Source: Cognatundibacterium aquatile (GTDB lineage Bacteria; Pseudomonadota; Gammaproteobacteria; Burkholderiales; Burkholderiaceae_D). From it: 64,000 nucleotides of DNA. The stretch covers positions 186,001 through 250,000 of the forward strand of contig NZ_JACOFT010000004.1 in NCBI RefSeq assembly GCF_014699135.1. The letters run 5' to 3'. A model generated the notes under the pieces. It saw only the letters and a program-made list of their open reading frames with translations. It searched no databases and was not told the origin of the DNA. Shown here in pieces: positions 27,033-36,759 of this stretch (positions are counted from its first letter, which is position 1; the number at the start of each line of letters is the position of its first letter). A program made the position numbers and the translations under genes.

Positions 27033-27077
27033 AAAAAAGCACATCTGGTTATTTCCCGGATGCGCTTTTAAGAATGG

Positions 27078-27108
27078 TAGCGGCATTTGTTTTGCCGCTA
27101 TTTTTTTT
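27078..27108 (+). terminator. Terminator after the forward pectin gene group
   Basis: TAGCGGCA-TTTGTTT-TGCCGCTA stem followed by eight T. A second, weaker hairpin (GCACATC/GATGCGC, near 27039-27067) precedes it. The convergent chemoreceptor gene ends at 27118. Confidence 0.9.
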
Positions 27109-27117
27109 GTTGTTGGC

Positions 27118-28725
27118 TTAACGGCGGATGGCTTTCAAGTTCATCGCTTCTTTTGCCGGGTGTATCGTCTTGATTTTTCGGATATCAGCGACTTCGTCAT
27201 CCTTGAGTTTAAACACTCTGACCAGTCCTGCCATATCCGCCGCCTGCAATTGCATACTGTCGGCTGCCGCGGCAGCTTGTTCCACCAGTGCTGCATTTTG
27301 TTGTGTCACACTGTCCATCTGACGAATCGCTTCAGTAATTTGTATGATGCCGGTGTGCTGTTCTTCACTGGCCATCGTGATATCGCGCATGATAGAGGCA
27401 ACTTTTTCGATACCGCCGACAATTTGCGTCATCGAGTTCCCTGCCTCTTGTGCCAGTTGGTTACCGCTAAGCATATGAGATTGTGAGGCGTCAATCAAAC
27501 TCTTGATTTCTTTTGCGGCTGAAGCCGAGCGTTGCGCGAGATTTCGTACTTCCGCTGCCACCACCGCAAAGCCACGTCCTTGTTCACCGGCGCGTGCTGC
27601 TTCAACCGCTGCATTCAACGCCAGAATATTCGTTTGAAATGAAATGCCGTCAATCAGACTGACAATATCCACCACCGCTTTTGATGATTGATTGATCGCA
27701 TCCATAGTTGTCAGCATGTCCTTCATGACCGCGCCGCCACGATTCGCCAGCATCGTTGCATCGATTGTCAGCTGATTCGCATTTCTGGCATTTTCGGTAT
27801 TTTTTCTGACGGTGCTTTCCAGCTCATGTATCGTCGCCGATGTTTCTTCCAGTGCGCTGGCCTGTTCTTCCGTGCGCGACGATAAATCGAGGTTGCCTGC
27901 AGCAATTTCAGAAGATGCGGTGGCAATGTTTTCGGAGCTTTGACGTATGCTGCGCACGGTTGTCGCTAACTGTTCCTGCATGGCGACGATGGCACCAAGC
28001 AGGCTGCCAGATTGATTTTTTTCCAGAGCGACGTCGACAGACAGATCATTATTTGCGATCTGACGTGTGATATTGGCGGCATAAGCTGGCTCTCCACCAA
28101 GGATGGCGCTGATGGAACGGATGATGCGCCAGCCTGAACCGATCAGAATAATCAGCGCGATGACAAAAATGATCGTTTGTGTGGTCGCTGATTGCCAATA
28201 GGTTTGGTTAATATCATCGCTGAAAAAACCGGTTCCTATCCACCAGTTCCATGGTGTGAATTCAACCAGTCCATTTAATTTCGGAGCCAGGCTGCCATCT
28301 GGTCGTTGCGATTTCATGCTGACCAGCGCGATGTGGGATTTCGCCAGCTCCTCGCGATAAGCGCTTGCATCGGGGCGACCATCCATGGTCTGCCCTTGAG
28401 AAATCGTACCAACTTTCTTGGTGTCTGGATGTACCAGATTCAAGCCATCCGGTTGCCTGACCCAATAATAACTGCTGCCGTAGCGGAGTTGCGTCAGCGC
28501 GGCTTTTGCTTGCTTTTGTGCTTCATCTTGCGTCAGTGTGCCATTCAGTTGCAAGCCATGATAATGCTTGACGAGGTTTTCACCCATTGCCAGCATGGTC
28601 TCGATTTGCATTTCTCTGTCATGCATCAGGGCAGAATATAGCGTACTGAGACTGCTGGCACCGATGGCGGCGATAGCGACAATGGCGGCACCCACCAACA
28701 TTAATAAACGCGTGGAGATTTTCAT
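27118..28725 (-). CDS. Methyl-accepting chemotaxis protein with single Cache sensor
   Basis: 535 residues. TM1 near residues 10-30, then a ~155-residue periplasmic sCache-type domain with YGSSYYWVRQPDGLNLVHP, VGTISQGQTMDG and FTPWNWWIGTGFF, TM2 near 180-200, HAMP, and the signalling domain with [24 protein letters not shown]. Cache domains bind small carboxylates, amino acids and the like. Its place between pectin genes suggests taxis to galacturonate or another pectin product, which is inference. It ends KAIRR without a CheR-tethering pentapeptide. Confidence 0.92.
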   Translation of the reverse strand: MKISTRLLMLVGAAIVAIAAIGASSLSTLYSALMHDREMQIETMLAMGENLVKHYHGLQLNGTLTQDEAQKQAKAALTQLRYGSSYYWVRQPDGLNLVHPDTKKVGTISQGQTMDGRPDASAYREELAKSHIALVSMKSQRPDGSLAPKLNGLVEFTPWNWWIGTGFFSDDINQTYWQSATTQTIIFVIALIILIGSGWRIIRSISAILGGEPAYAANITRQIANNDLSVDVALEKNQSGSLLGAIVAMQEQLATTVRSIRQSSENIATASSEIAAGNLDLSSRTEEQASALEETSATIHELESTVRKNTENARNANQLTIDATMLANRGGAVMKDMLTTMDAINQSSKAVVDIVSLIDGISFQTNILALNAAVEAARAGEQGRGFAVVAAEVRNLAQRSASAAKEIKSLIDASQSHMLSGNQLAQEAGNSMTQIVGGIEKVASIMRDITMASEEQHTGIIQITEAIRQMDSVTQQNAALVEQAAAAADSMQLQAADMAGLVRVFKLKDDEVADIRKIKTIHPAKEAMNLKAIRR

Positions 28726-28782
28726 ATGGGATATCCCTCAAAAAAGTTGGATAGACTGCAAGCATGGCAATGCTGAAAAACG

Positions 28783-28823
28783 ACAAAGGCTGACGCATGC
28801 ATCGTGTGATGCTGGCGTCAGCC
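28783..28823 (-). terminator. Terminator of the porin-GH28 lipoprotein unit
   Basis: GGCTGACGC (28788-28796) pairs with GCGTCAGCC (28815-28823), with GCATC/GATGC inside. Read on the minus strand the stem is followed by TTTGTCGTTTTT. Confidence 0.8.
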
Positions 28824-28874
28824 CGATTTATGGCTGCACCGCTTGCCTGCGGGCTGCCTGTAGTACTAGTGGGT

Positions 28875-31022
28875 TTATTTGTCCCATCCTGAACCGAAAA
28901 TGTTCGATTGGCCTATGGCTGGGAAGTCGACAAAAGCCTTGCTGCAATCGAGCACCAGATCACCGTCAACCGCCCATGTCGCAACACCATTGACTGTGAC
29001 GCGATTGTCTGTTGATGCCACGATAGGCAGATTCACACCTTTGATCGAGAGTTGCGCATCAGACATCGTCATACGCATTGCTGATGGTGTATCTGCAACG
29101 ACGTTGTTCATGCTCATCACCAATGGGAAAGCTGGCAGATTAAAGCCACCAGTGTTCGCCTGGAAGCCCTGCAGTTTAATTGCAGAGTCGCCCAGAATGC
29201 GTACATTTTCAAGACGGATGTCATGGAAATTCGGCACTTTAGGACCCGTTGCTGGAAGGCCTTTTGTACTGTAATAAGTAGTGAACAACAGTGCATTGTC
29301 GGCGTCTTTAATACAGATGTTTTTGTAATTAATATTGCTGACTTCACCGCCGCGTGCGTAATCGGATTTGATGCGCAGACCTTCTTCAGAATGCTGGAAG
29401 GAATTGTCATACACTTCGACATTTTTTACGCCTGCATTTGTTTCACTGCCGATGGAAATGCCATGACCCCAGTAAATGTGGTTATGTGCAATGACCGCAC
29501 CGGATTTACGGTCGCTGCGGACATCACGGCTACCATCAACAGCTGCCAGATTGCTGCCGGCTGGGCTTGGGTTAGACGATCCTTTGATTGCAACGTCGTC
29601 GTCACCTGTACTGACATAGTTGTAGACGAAGACGAAGTTTTTCAGGTAGCCATCAAATGCATGCTTTGCACTGGATGTCGTTGATTTTCCTGTTGTCAAT
29701 GCGACGATCGTCGGACTGGTTGCTGCACCCGGATCAAAGGCATCTGTATTTTTAACATTGTCTTTGGTATAGGTGTCGCCCGTGTACAAAGGATTGCCGT
29801 TACCTGCCGGATTGGCAAATGCCGCCAGCGATGGTGTCTGTACTTTCACACCCCATACAGTAAAGCCGTCAATACCACTTGGAACAACGTGGAAGTTAGC
29901 GCTGTTATTGAGTGTGATGCGATACAGGGTCAGATTTTTCGCATAGTTGAACACCATCATACGGAAGTTCGATTGCGAACCTGTACCAGTTGTGCCGTTT
30001 TGTACCATATTGCCGAGATACGCCAGATCCCACCATGTCATATTACGGGCTGTGGTTTTCGAGTTGACCGTCGTGCCACCGTTGTCACACGCTGTGCCAT
30101 CCGCCGCCTGTGTACCTTTTGCATAGTTCGCATAGGTATTGGAGCAGCTCATATCGACCTTCATGATCGGATACAGTTTGTCTGTTGTGACGATCTCTGC
30201 ATAAGCACGGCTATCAATTGAGCCATCACCGACGACGGCAGAGTTGATCAGATTATTACCATTGATCAACGCAAGACAATTGCTGGAGCTACCGGCTTTG
30301 CTTGAGCTGACCGCTGTATTACCGCAGTAAGGGCCTGCCACATTTGGTGCGTAAGCTTTGACGTCACGTGTTGCATACAACGTGGCTCCTTTATCGATCC
30401 ACAATGTCACGCCAGACGGCAATGTCAATGGGCCTGAAATGAAGCCATTACCCGGGCCTTTACTGTTGACGACCAGTCGTACTGCAAATTTACTGCCGCG
30501 ATATTGTGGTTTAGCCAGTTCCTCACCGCTGATACCGGCGATGTTTTTATTGGGAACAGCCGCTGCCGTTTGTTGCGCTACCGCGGCGGCATCAGCCGCA
30601 GCAATCGCCGCACCGACTTCTTTGTCCACGGCAGCGCCGCAGGCATCGAGTGCACTCTGAATCCGCGCCTGGTCGGGATTAGCGACTGCAGGATCAACCG
30701 CAACACCAACACCGGTTTTGGATGGATCTGCTTCTGGCGGCAACGAACCATCAGGACGGCGCACCAGATTGTTGCTCGCTTCCAGAGTCGCGCAAACCTG
30801 GGCATCCGTTGGCAATTGTGGTTCTGCCGGTAAGTCTGGATCAAAGGTCGTCGTGCCTACTTTAAAGACCGCGCCCGGTGTGTAGCTGACTGCGGTTGCT
30901 GCGTTATCGCTGCCACCGCCACCACCGCATGCTGTCAGAAGGAGAGCTGAAGTGAGTGCCGATAACAGTGCCGTCGTTTTACAGACGCGGCCAGATGTTG
31001 TTTCTTGATTTAATTTTTTCAT
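28875..31022 (-). CDS. GH28-family polygalacturonase lipoprotein
   Basis: 715 residues. The N-terminus has a lipoprotein signal with lipobox LLTAC at Cys ~32, then a GGGGGSDN linker, so it is probably anchored in the outer membrane. A ~130-residue Ala/Pro-rich spacer precedes the GH28 helix. Motifs: NTDAFDPG (~426), GDDDVAIKGS (~472), GHGISIGSETN (~519), LRIKSD (~550), all canonical. CGGAGA lies before the ATG. It follows the porin gene by 24 bp, which suggests a unit where cutting and uptake are made together. Confidence 0.9.
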   Translation of the reverse strand: MKKLNQETTSGRVCKTTALLSALTSALLLTACGGGGGSDNAATAVSYTPGAVFKVGTTTFDPDLPAEPQLPTDAQVCATLEASNNLVRRPDGSLPPEADPSKTGVGVAVDPAVANPDQARIQSALDACGAAVDKEVGAAIAAADAAAVAQQTAAAVPNKNIAGISGEELAKPQYRGSKFAVRLVVNSKGPGNGFISGPLTLPSGVTLWIDKGATLYATRDVKAYAPNVAGPYCGNTAVSSSKAGSSSNCLALINGNNLINSAVVGDGSIDSRAYAEIVTTDKLYPIMKVDMSCSNTYANYAKGTQAADGTACDNGGTTVNSKTTARNMTWWDLAYLGNMVQNGTTGTGSQSNFRMMVFNYAKNLTLYRITLNNSANFHVVPSGIDGFTVWGVKVQTPSLAAFANPAGNGNPLYTGDTYTKDNVKNTDAFDPGAATSPTIVALTTGKSTTSSAKHAFDGYLKNFVFVYNYVSTGDDDVAIKGSSNPSPAGSNLAAVDGSRDVRSDRKSGAVIAHNHIYWGHGISIGSETNAGVKNVEVYDNSFQHSEEGLRIKSDYARGGEVSNINYKNICIKDADNALLFTTYYSTKGLPATGPKVPNFHDIRLENVRILGDSAIKLQGFQANTGGFNLPAFPLVMSMNNVVADTPSAMRMTMSDAQLSIKGVNLPIVASTDNRVTVNGVATWAVDGDLVLDCSKAFVDFPAIGQSNIFGSGWDK

Positions 31023-31046
31023 TATTGAGTCTCCGGAAGTGATTTA

Positions 31047-32300
31047 TCAGAAGCGCGCTAACAAACCAACACCGATTGCACGTGGGCTGTTGCCTGGTGC
31101 AAAGAAGGCAGTACTGGTTCCCAGATTGTTACTGCGCAGTGAAGACTGACCTAAATTAGTGCTGGATTGAGCGTTATTGTTGATACGCGTCAGATAGATG
31201 TATGGCGTCAGGAATTTATTGAGCTTGTAGGTCGCTGCTAAAGACAGTTGTTTGGATTGGAAATCATCCTCAGCAAAACTGTTGATGCCTTTGAGGCCGT
31301 TTAATTTTCCGTATCCGAACAGGAACGATGCGTCACCGTAATCTTGCGCCAGCGTCAGAATGACTGCATCTTGCTTCAGCGTTTTGTCGCGGTTGCCAGT
31401 GTAGATTGAGCCGACCGATGGATTGATAAATTGAGAGTTGCCAAGACTGCTGCGTTCATAGCCAAAGCCAACCGTCGTTTTTGTTGGCAGTGTGTAGCTG
31501 ATGACGGCTTTTGCGTAAGATGTGCTGAGTCCTTCCTGTGCATTCAGAATCACACCGTAGCCGCGTTGCAGCATCATGGAATCGATACCAGTATTGTTCT
31601 GACGATCATAAGCAACGCCGATCGCCAGTCCTTCATATTGGTATTTCAGCGCTAAGGAATAACGGCTGCGATCACTGCGGCTGGCGCGTGCTTCATCGAA
31701 ACCATACGATACACCAGCCTGAAAGCCAAACAATTCCGGGGATAAATAATGTGCGGAATTTTTCATACGTGATTCACCACGGCTGAAAATGCTGTCCTGA
31801 TTACCAGTCAGTTGGGCGGAGGTGTTGTTGAACACGTCCACACCATGTACTGTCATACCCATGTTACCGCCCAATGCGCTGCCGGAGCCAACCAGACTGC
31901 GATAGACAGAGTCACTGTTACCGATCACAAAACGACCGAATTTTTCACTTTGTAAGCCAACGAAGGTATTGCGCGATTCGAGTGTGGCGGTTTGTCCGTT
32001 ATCGTTGGTTCCTGCTTGTTCAAAGTTGTTCAGACCGCCTTCAATTTGCCAGATACCTTTGATGTCGCTGTTGACTTCAACGTTGCCTGTGAAACCGATG
32101 CGCGAGTTACCATCAGAAATACGACCACGACGCTCGTACGGTGTGGCACCACCTTTGGCTTCAACCGACTCAATTTGTCCGTTGATAAAACCATAAATAC
32201 TGACGAAGTTATTGATTTCCGTCGCAAATGCAGTAGGCGCGGTGCAGGCAATTGCCAGCGCTGCCGCCAGAGTGTTTCGTGTTAGTACAACTTTTTGCAT
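31047..32300 (-). CDS. General porin (Gram-negative porin family)
   Basis: 417-residue outer-membrane trimeric porin of the betaproteobacterial type. Signal peptide MQKVVLTRNTLAAALAIACTA to about residue 27, then EINNFVSIYGFINGQIE, the GSRIGFTG-like NSRIGFTGNVEVN turn, loop 3 region and a final strand ending in Phe (GVGLLARF). ATG 32300 has GGAGAA before it; an upstream in-frame start at 32324 is unlikely. Being in a unit with a GH28 lipoprotein and next to GntR-type operator sites, it probably passes galacturonate or short oligomers. Confidence 0.9.
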   Translation of the reverse strand: MQKVVLTRNTLAAALAIACTAPTAFATEINNFVSIYGFINGQIESVEAKGGATPYERRGRISDGNSRIGFTGNVEVNSDIKGIWQIEGGLNNFEQAGTNDNGQTATLESRNTFVGLQSEKFGRFVIGNSDSVYRSLVGSGSALGGNMGMTVHGVDVFNNTSAQLTGNQDSIFSRGESRMKNSAHYLSPELFGFQAGVSYGFDEARASRSDRSRYSLALKYQYEGLAIGVAYDRQNNTGIDSMMLQRGYGVILNAQEGLSTSYAKAVISYTLPTKTTVGFGYERSSLGNSQFINPSVGSIYTGNRDKTLKQDAVILTLAQDYGDASFLFGYGKLNGLKGINSFAEDDFQSKQLSLAATYKLNKFLTPYIYLTRINNNAQSSTNLGQSSLRSNNLGTSTAFFAPGNSPRAIGVGLLARF

Positions 32301-32724
32301 CTTGTTCTCCAGGTGATTACACAAAGTAGGTAAAGTGAATTGATTCGGGTTCGTCAGAACAGATTTGTTGTCTTATTGCGGAAGTGCAGGCGCAGTTGCG
32401 CAGCTGATCAGCGGAGGGAAGCCAAGCGTGTTTGAAAATACAACGGACTTTACGGAGCAATACAGCGATGGATCGAATCTGTATTTCCCGGAAAAAGGAG
32501 GGATGTAGAATTCAGAGTTACGACATCGGACAACTATTTGCAATAAAGATAACTAAATCTGGTATTCTTGGCTAAACTTTCAAATTTCTAATTAAATGTA
32601 GTAAAAAGATAATGTTTTTATGTGAAATAATGTAATATTCGTTGTATGTTATCGTATCTCATGCTTTTTGGAAACTTTAGTTTTGTATCCGAGGAGCTGA
32701 AATATCTGTCAGGTTTGGCGGTAG
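32301..32724. promoter_or_regulatory. Porin upstream region with two candidate GntR sites
   Basis: The A/T-rich gap carries TTACGACATCGGACAA (32518-32533) and TGTATGTTATCGTATC (32643-32658). Both are degenerate relatives of the palindromes before kdgD and the second gntR gene. No gene is seen here. It probably drives the porin-GH28 unit on the minus strand. Confidence 0.6.
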
Positions 32725-33618
32725 TTAAAACTGAAAACCTGTTTCAGCAATTCCTTGCGCTCCCAGTTTTAGCAGGATAGTTTTTCCCGCCCACTCATCG
32801 TTTTGACCCGGCGTCGGGTTGATCGAAGTCACCAGCATCCATTCATAATTCGGACCGCCAAAGCTGCACATCGCCGGTTTTTTCATCGGTAATGCAATCT
32901 GTCGATCAACTATGCCTTGCGGTGTGAAACGCAAAATAGCGCTGCCATCGTTGGCGCAAATCCAGTAGCAACCATCAGTATCGACCGCCGCACCGTCGGG
33001 GCGCCCCGGCAATTCTTTCATATCCGCAAAGAGACGCCGGTTTGACGGTGTTCCGCTATCAGTATCGTAATCAAATGCCCAGACGAGCTGACTTTGCGGG
33101 TGAGAATCTGACAAATACATTGTTCTGCCATCAGGCGACCATGCCAGGCCATTTTGCGTCAGTAATCCAGCTATGACGGGCGCAGACAAGCCGTCGTGGC
33201 TGGTGTAGCGATACAGATTGCCGATATTTCTGGCGGCAGCCATGTCCATCCACATGGTGCCGCTCCAGTAACGTCCCTGACGATCACATCTGCCATCGTT
33301 AAAGCGTAATCCTGGTTGCGCTTCCGGCAGCGCGACCAGCCGCGTTTCCAATGCATGTATTTCAGCATTCAGTGATAAACGGAATAACCCGGTTTCCATG
33401 CCAGCGATCAGATCACCTTGCGCTGAGAACGCAATATTGGCCACCATTTCTGATGTGTTCCAGTAACGGCTCTGCTGCTTGCTGGTGTCGTATTTCCAGA
33501 CACGTTTCTGGGGGATATCAACCCAGAACCAGGACTGCTGGCTTTCGCACCAGAGCGGGCTTTCGCCTACCACGCAGGATTCGTTGCCGATAACTTCAAG
33601 GTTTGCAAATGCTTGCAT
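32725..33618 (-). CDS. SMP-30/gluconolactonase-family lactonase
   Basis: 297-residue six-bladed beta-propeller hydrolase. Metal-site and family motifs are present: VGESPLWCESQQSWFWVDI (Glu), RFNDGRCDRQGRYWSGTM, NGLAWSPDGRTMYLSDS and GRPDGAAVDTDG. Members of this family open sugar and aldaro-lactones. Together with uronate dehydrogenase and garD, the fitting job is galactaro- or glucaro-lactone hydrolysis to the aldarate, as described for UxuL/UxuF-type enzymes; this is inference. It is the last gene of the kdgD-aldehyde dehydrogenase-MFS unit, 15 bp after the MFS gene. Confidence 0.85.
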   Translation of the reverse strand: MQAFANLEVIGNESCVVGESPLWCESQQSWFWVDIPQKRVWKYDTSKQQSRYWNTSEMVANIAFSAQGDLIAGMETGLFRLSLNAEIHALETRLVALPEAQPGLRFNDGRCDRQGRYWSGTMWMDMAAARNIGNLYRYTSHDGLSAPVIAGLLTQNGLAWSPDGRTMYLSDSHPQSQLVWAFDYDTDSGTPSNRRLFADMKELPGRPDGAAVDTDGCYWICANDGSAILRFTPQGIVDRQIALPMKKPAMCSFGGPNYEWMLVTSINPTPGQNDEWAGKTILLKLGAQGIAETGFQF

Positions 33619-33633
33619 GTCAATACTCCGGCG

Positions 33634-34992
33634 TTACAGGTCAGTGATGTCTTTGTGTGCAGGGACTAAGGCTTTCATCACAGCCCACGCCAGCAGATAG
33701 GCGACCGCACAGAATGAAAACATGATGGTGTAGCCTGTCTGTATGTGTCCGGCCGCTTTGTAGTAATCAAATAACCAGCCGCCTGATTTTGAAATCAACA
33801 CACCGCCCAGACCGCCAGCCATGCCGCCGATACCGACCACTGATGCCACGGCTTTTTTCGGGAACATATCAGAAACAGTGGTGAAGATATTGGCTGACCA
33901 TGCCTGATGCGCAGAAGCACCTATCCCTATCAGTAATACCGGCACCCAGGAGCTGATATAGCCGAATGGTTGTGCCAGCAATACGACGAGCGGAAATACG
34001 GCGATCAGCAACATCGCTCGCATCCGGCCTGTGTACGGAGCCATGCCTTGCTTCATGAAATAGCTTGGTAACCAGCCGCCACCAATACTGCCTACCATCG
34101 TCATGCTATACAGTACTGCAAGAGGAATGACGATTTCTGTCTTTTGCATTTTGTACTGGACTTCCAGATATTTGGGTAGCCAGAACAGGAAAAACCACCA
34201 CACGCCATCCGTCATGAATTTACCGAAGACGAATGCCCATGTCTGGCGATAGCTTAACAACTTCAGCCAGGAAGTTTTTTCAGTCGTGACCGCATCACTG
34301 ACCGGCGCATCATGTTGCTGGATGTAGTCCAGTTCTGCTTTACTGAGTCGTTTTTGTTTCTCAGGTTTGTCATACAGAATTTCCCAGGCAACCATCCATG
34401 CAAAGCCGATTGCGCCGATGACGATGAAGGCTGTTTGCCAGCCGAATTTTTCGGCAATCCAGGGTACGGTCAGCGGCGCCAGAATCGCACCGATATTCGC
34501 GCCGGAATTAAAAATACCGGTTGCGAATGAGCGTTCATGTTTGGGGAAATATTCAGCGGTCGCTTTGATTGCAGCGGGAAAATTACCTGCTTCACCGAAG
34601 GCGAGAACTGCGCGTGACAACATGAAGCCGGCAACCGACACTGGCACGATTGCTAAGCCAAGCGTTGCCAGTAAGTTTGATGTCGCTTCACCGGCGGGAA
34701 TGGCGTAAGCATGCAATATCGCGCCAATTGACCAGATCGCGATTGCCAGCGTATAGGCTGCTTTTGTGCCGATTTTATCAATCAGGCGGCCTGCAAAAAG
34801 CATGGAAATCGCATAGACGAACTGAAATACAGCGGTGATATTGGCGTAGTCAGTATTTGACCAGCCGAACTCTTTTGATAAATCCGGTGCCAGCAGGCTG
34901 AGCACCTGACGATCCAGATAATTCACTGTTGTCGCAAAAAACAGCAGTGCGCAAATAGTCCATCGGTATTTGCCGATTTGATTAGAACTCAT
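33634..34992 (-). CDS. MFS hexuronate transporter (ExuT/ACS family)
   Basis: 452 residues with 12 predicted membrane segments, anion:cation symporter branch of the major facilitator superfamily. N-terminal RWTICALLFFATTVNYLDRQVL is typical of ExuT/GudP/GarP carriers, and RAVLAFGEAGNFPAAIKATAEYFP is the conserved helix 4 region. Transport of galacturonate fits the locus best; glucarate or galactarate transport cannot be excluded from sequence. It lies between the aldehyde dehydrogenase and the lactonase on one strand. Confidence 0.88.
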   Translation of the reverse strand: MSSNQIGKYRWTICALLFFATTVNYLDRQVLSLLAPDLSKEFGWSNTDYANITAVFQFVYAISMLFAGRLIDKIGTKAAYTLAIAIWSIGAILHAYAIPAGEATSNLLATLGLAIVPVSVAGFMLSRAVLAFGEAGNFPAAIKATAEYFPKHERSFATGIFNSGANIGAILAPLTVPWIAEKFGWQTAFIVIGAIGFAWMVAWEILYDKPEKQKRLSKAELDYIQQHDAPVSDAVTTEKTSWLKLLSYRQTWAFVFGKFMTDGVWWFFLFWLPKYLEVQYKMQKTEIVIPLAVLYSMTMVGSIGGGWLPSYFMKQGMAPYTGRMRAMLLIAVFPLVVLLAQPFGYISSWVPVLLIGIGASAHQAWSANIFTTVSDMFPKKAVASVVGIGGMAGGLGGVLISKSGGWLFDYYKAAGHIQTGYTIMFSFCAVAYLLAWAVMKALVPAHKDITDL

Positions 34993-35056
34993 CTGAGTGT
35001 CTCCTTGTTACTGTATGTCTACGCACATCTGTTTCGTGTGCTTGGTATACCGCAAA

Positions 35057-35087
35057 CTCCCCTAGGCAGCGTTGCAGCAAAGGGGAG
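35057..35087 (-). terminator. Hairpin after the aldehyde dehydrogenase gene
   Basis: CTCCCCT and AGGGGAG form a 7 bp stem with a 17 nt loop that can itself pair (GCAGC/GTTGC). The following T run is poor on the minus strand, so it may act as a partial terminator or mRNA-stabilising element within the kdgD unit. Confidence 0.4.
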
Positions 35088-35095
35088 CGATCATA

Positions 35096-36670
35096 TTAAT
35101 TTTTCAGGCTGCCGTCGACCATTCTTGTGAGCTTCCAAGGATTTTCATCACTTAATGCCGGAGGCAAGAGATCAGATGGAATCGCTTGATAGCAGACCGG
35201 GCGCAGGAAGCGATCAATTGCCGTGGCACCGACAGACGTACTGCGACTGTTCGATGTTGAAGGGAATGGGCCGCCATGCACCATGGCGTGTGCGACTTCG
35301 ACACCGGTCGGGAAACCATTAAACAGGATACGGCCGGCTTTCTTTTCCAGACTCGTTAATAATGTACGGGCTGCGACATGATCGTCTGGTGCCGTATGTA
35401 CGGTTGCAGTTAACTGGCCTTCCAGTTCTTTTGTGACGGCCAGCATTTGCGGCAAATCGTCACACAGGATGACCACGGAAGATGGGCCAAATACTTCTTC
35501 CTGCAATGCCGGGGTCTGCAGAAAATCGCCGGCGTCGCACACCGATAACATCGCTTGCGCGGCATTTGGAGTGGCTGCTGGCTGACCTTTGGCTGCGATC
35601 TGCACGTTTTTCAATTCAGTAATTTTCGCGCAGCCGCTCTGATATGCACCGTGAATACCGGGCGTCAGCATGGTTGTCGCTGGTTTGCTTTCGAGTGCCA
35701 GTTTTGCCGCTGCGATAAACTCTTCTGCTGCCGCAGATTTTTGCATCAGCACCAGCCCTGGGTTAGTGCAGAATTGGCCTGCGCCCATCACCAGTGAATC
35801 GATAAACTGACTCGCCAGTGCGCTGGCTTTTTCTTCCAATACAGCAGGTAACAGATACACAGGATTGATGCTGCTCATCTCTGCATAGACTGGAATAGGC
35901 TCTTTGCGTTCGTTGGCTGTTTTCACTAATGCGAGGCCGCCACTACGCGAGCCGGTAAAACCGACCGCCTGAATGACAGGATGCGCAACCAGTTTTTGCC
36001 CGACTGCCGCACCCGCGCCAATCAGCATGGAGAACACGCCTTCCGGCATTTGTGAGCTGATCGCTGCTTGCTGGATTGCTGAGCCTACGAGTTCTGATGT
36101 GCCCAGATGCGCATTATGTGCTTTTACGATGACCGGGCAACCGGCAGCCAGTGCTGACGCTGTGTCACCACCGGCAACGGAGAAGGCTAAGGGGAAATTA
36201 CTGGCGCCAAAGACTGCAACTGGGCCCAATGCGATTTTCTGCATACGCAGGTCTGGGCGTGGCGGTGTCCGTTCTGGCAATGCCGAGTCCAGCGTTGCTT
36301 GCAGGTAGTGACCATCACGCAAAACTTTTGCAAACAGCTTCAACTGATTCACGGTGCGACCACGTTCACCTTCCAGTCGTGCGACTGGCAGACCAGTTTC
36401 GGTATGCGCTCTTTCAATCAGCGTTGAACCCAACGCCAGAATGCGATCGGCGATTGCCTCCAGAAATGCAGCGCGTTGTTCCAGCGATGTCAGGCGATAG
36501 GCGTCAAATGCTTGTTCAGCCAATTCGCATGCCCGGTTGACCTCAGCTTCTGAGGCGTAACTGAACAATGGTTCCAATTGTTCGTTGGTGGCTGGGTTGA
36601 TTGCACGGGTGCCGCCAGATTGGCCCTTGATGCGCTGACGTCCTATCAGCATTTGTCCTGAAATTTCCAT
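35096..36670 (-). CDS. 2,5-dioxovalerate (2-oxoglutarate semialdehyde) dehydrogenase
   Basis: 524-residue NAD(P)-dependent aldehyde dehydrogenase that oxidises 2-oxoglutarate semialdehyde to 2-oxoglutarate, the last step of oxidative uronate breakdown. Motifs: FGASNFPLAFSVAGGDTASALAAGCPVIVKAH (in parts; cofactor site), GFTGSRSGG, and the catalytic Cys in GAGQFCTNPGLVL. The N-terminal ISGQMLIGRQRIKG and C-terminal GGPFPSTSN features match the type found with KdgD. It follows kdgD by 89 bp on the same strand. Confidence 0.9.
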   Translation of the reverse strand: MEISGQMLIGRQRIKGQSGGTRAINPATNEQLEPLFSYASEAEVNRACELAEQAFDAYRLTSLEQRAAFLEAIADRILALGSTLIERAHTETGLPVARLEGERGRTVNQLKLFAKVLRDGHYLQATLDSALPERTPPRPDLRMQKIALGPVAVFGASNFPLAFSVAGGDTASALAAGCPVIVKAHNAHLGTSELVGSAIQQAAISSQMPEGVFSMLIGAGAAVGQKLVAHPVIQAVGFTGSRSGGLALVKTANERKEPIPVYAEMSSINPVYLLPAVLEEKASALASQFIDSLVMGAGQFCTNPGLVLMQKSAAAEEFIAAAKLALESKPATTMLTPGIHGAYQSGCAKITELKNVQIAAKGQPAATPNAAQAMLSVCDAGDFLQTPALQEEVFGPSSVVILCDDLPQMLAVTKELEGQLTATVHTAPDDHVAARTLLTSLEKKAGRILFNGFPTGVEVAHAMVHGGPFPSTSNSRSTSVGATAIDRFLRPVCYQAIPSDLLPPALSDENPWKLTRMVDGSLKN

Positions 36671-36686
36671 CTTTATTTCTCCGGTG

Positions 36687-36716
36687 CAGGTGGTCGTTTA
36701 CCGCAATAACCACCTG
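36687..36716 (-). other. Hairpin between kdgD and the aldehyde dehydrogenase gene
   Basis: CAGGTGGT and ACCACCTG form a perfect 8 bp stem with a 14 nt loop and no T run on the minus strand, just upstream of the next gene. It is more likely a processing or stabilising structure than a terminator. Confidence 0.4.
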
Positions 36717-36759
36717 AAATCGTTACGTTGACAATACGGATGATCTTAACGATCGCCGT

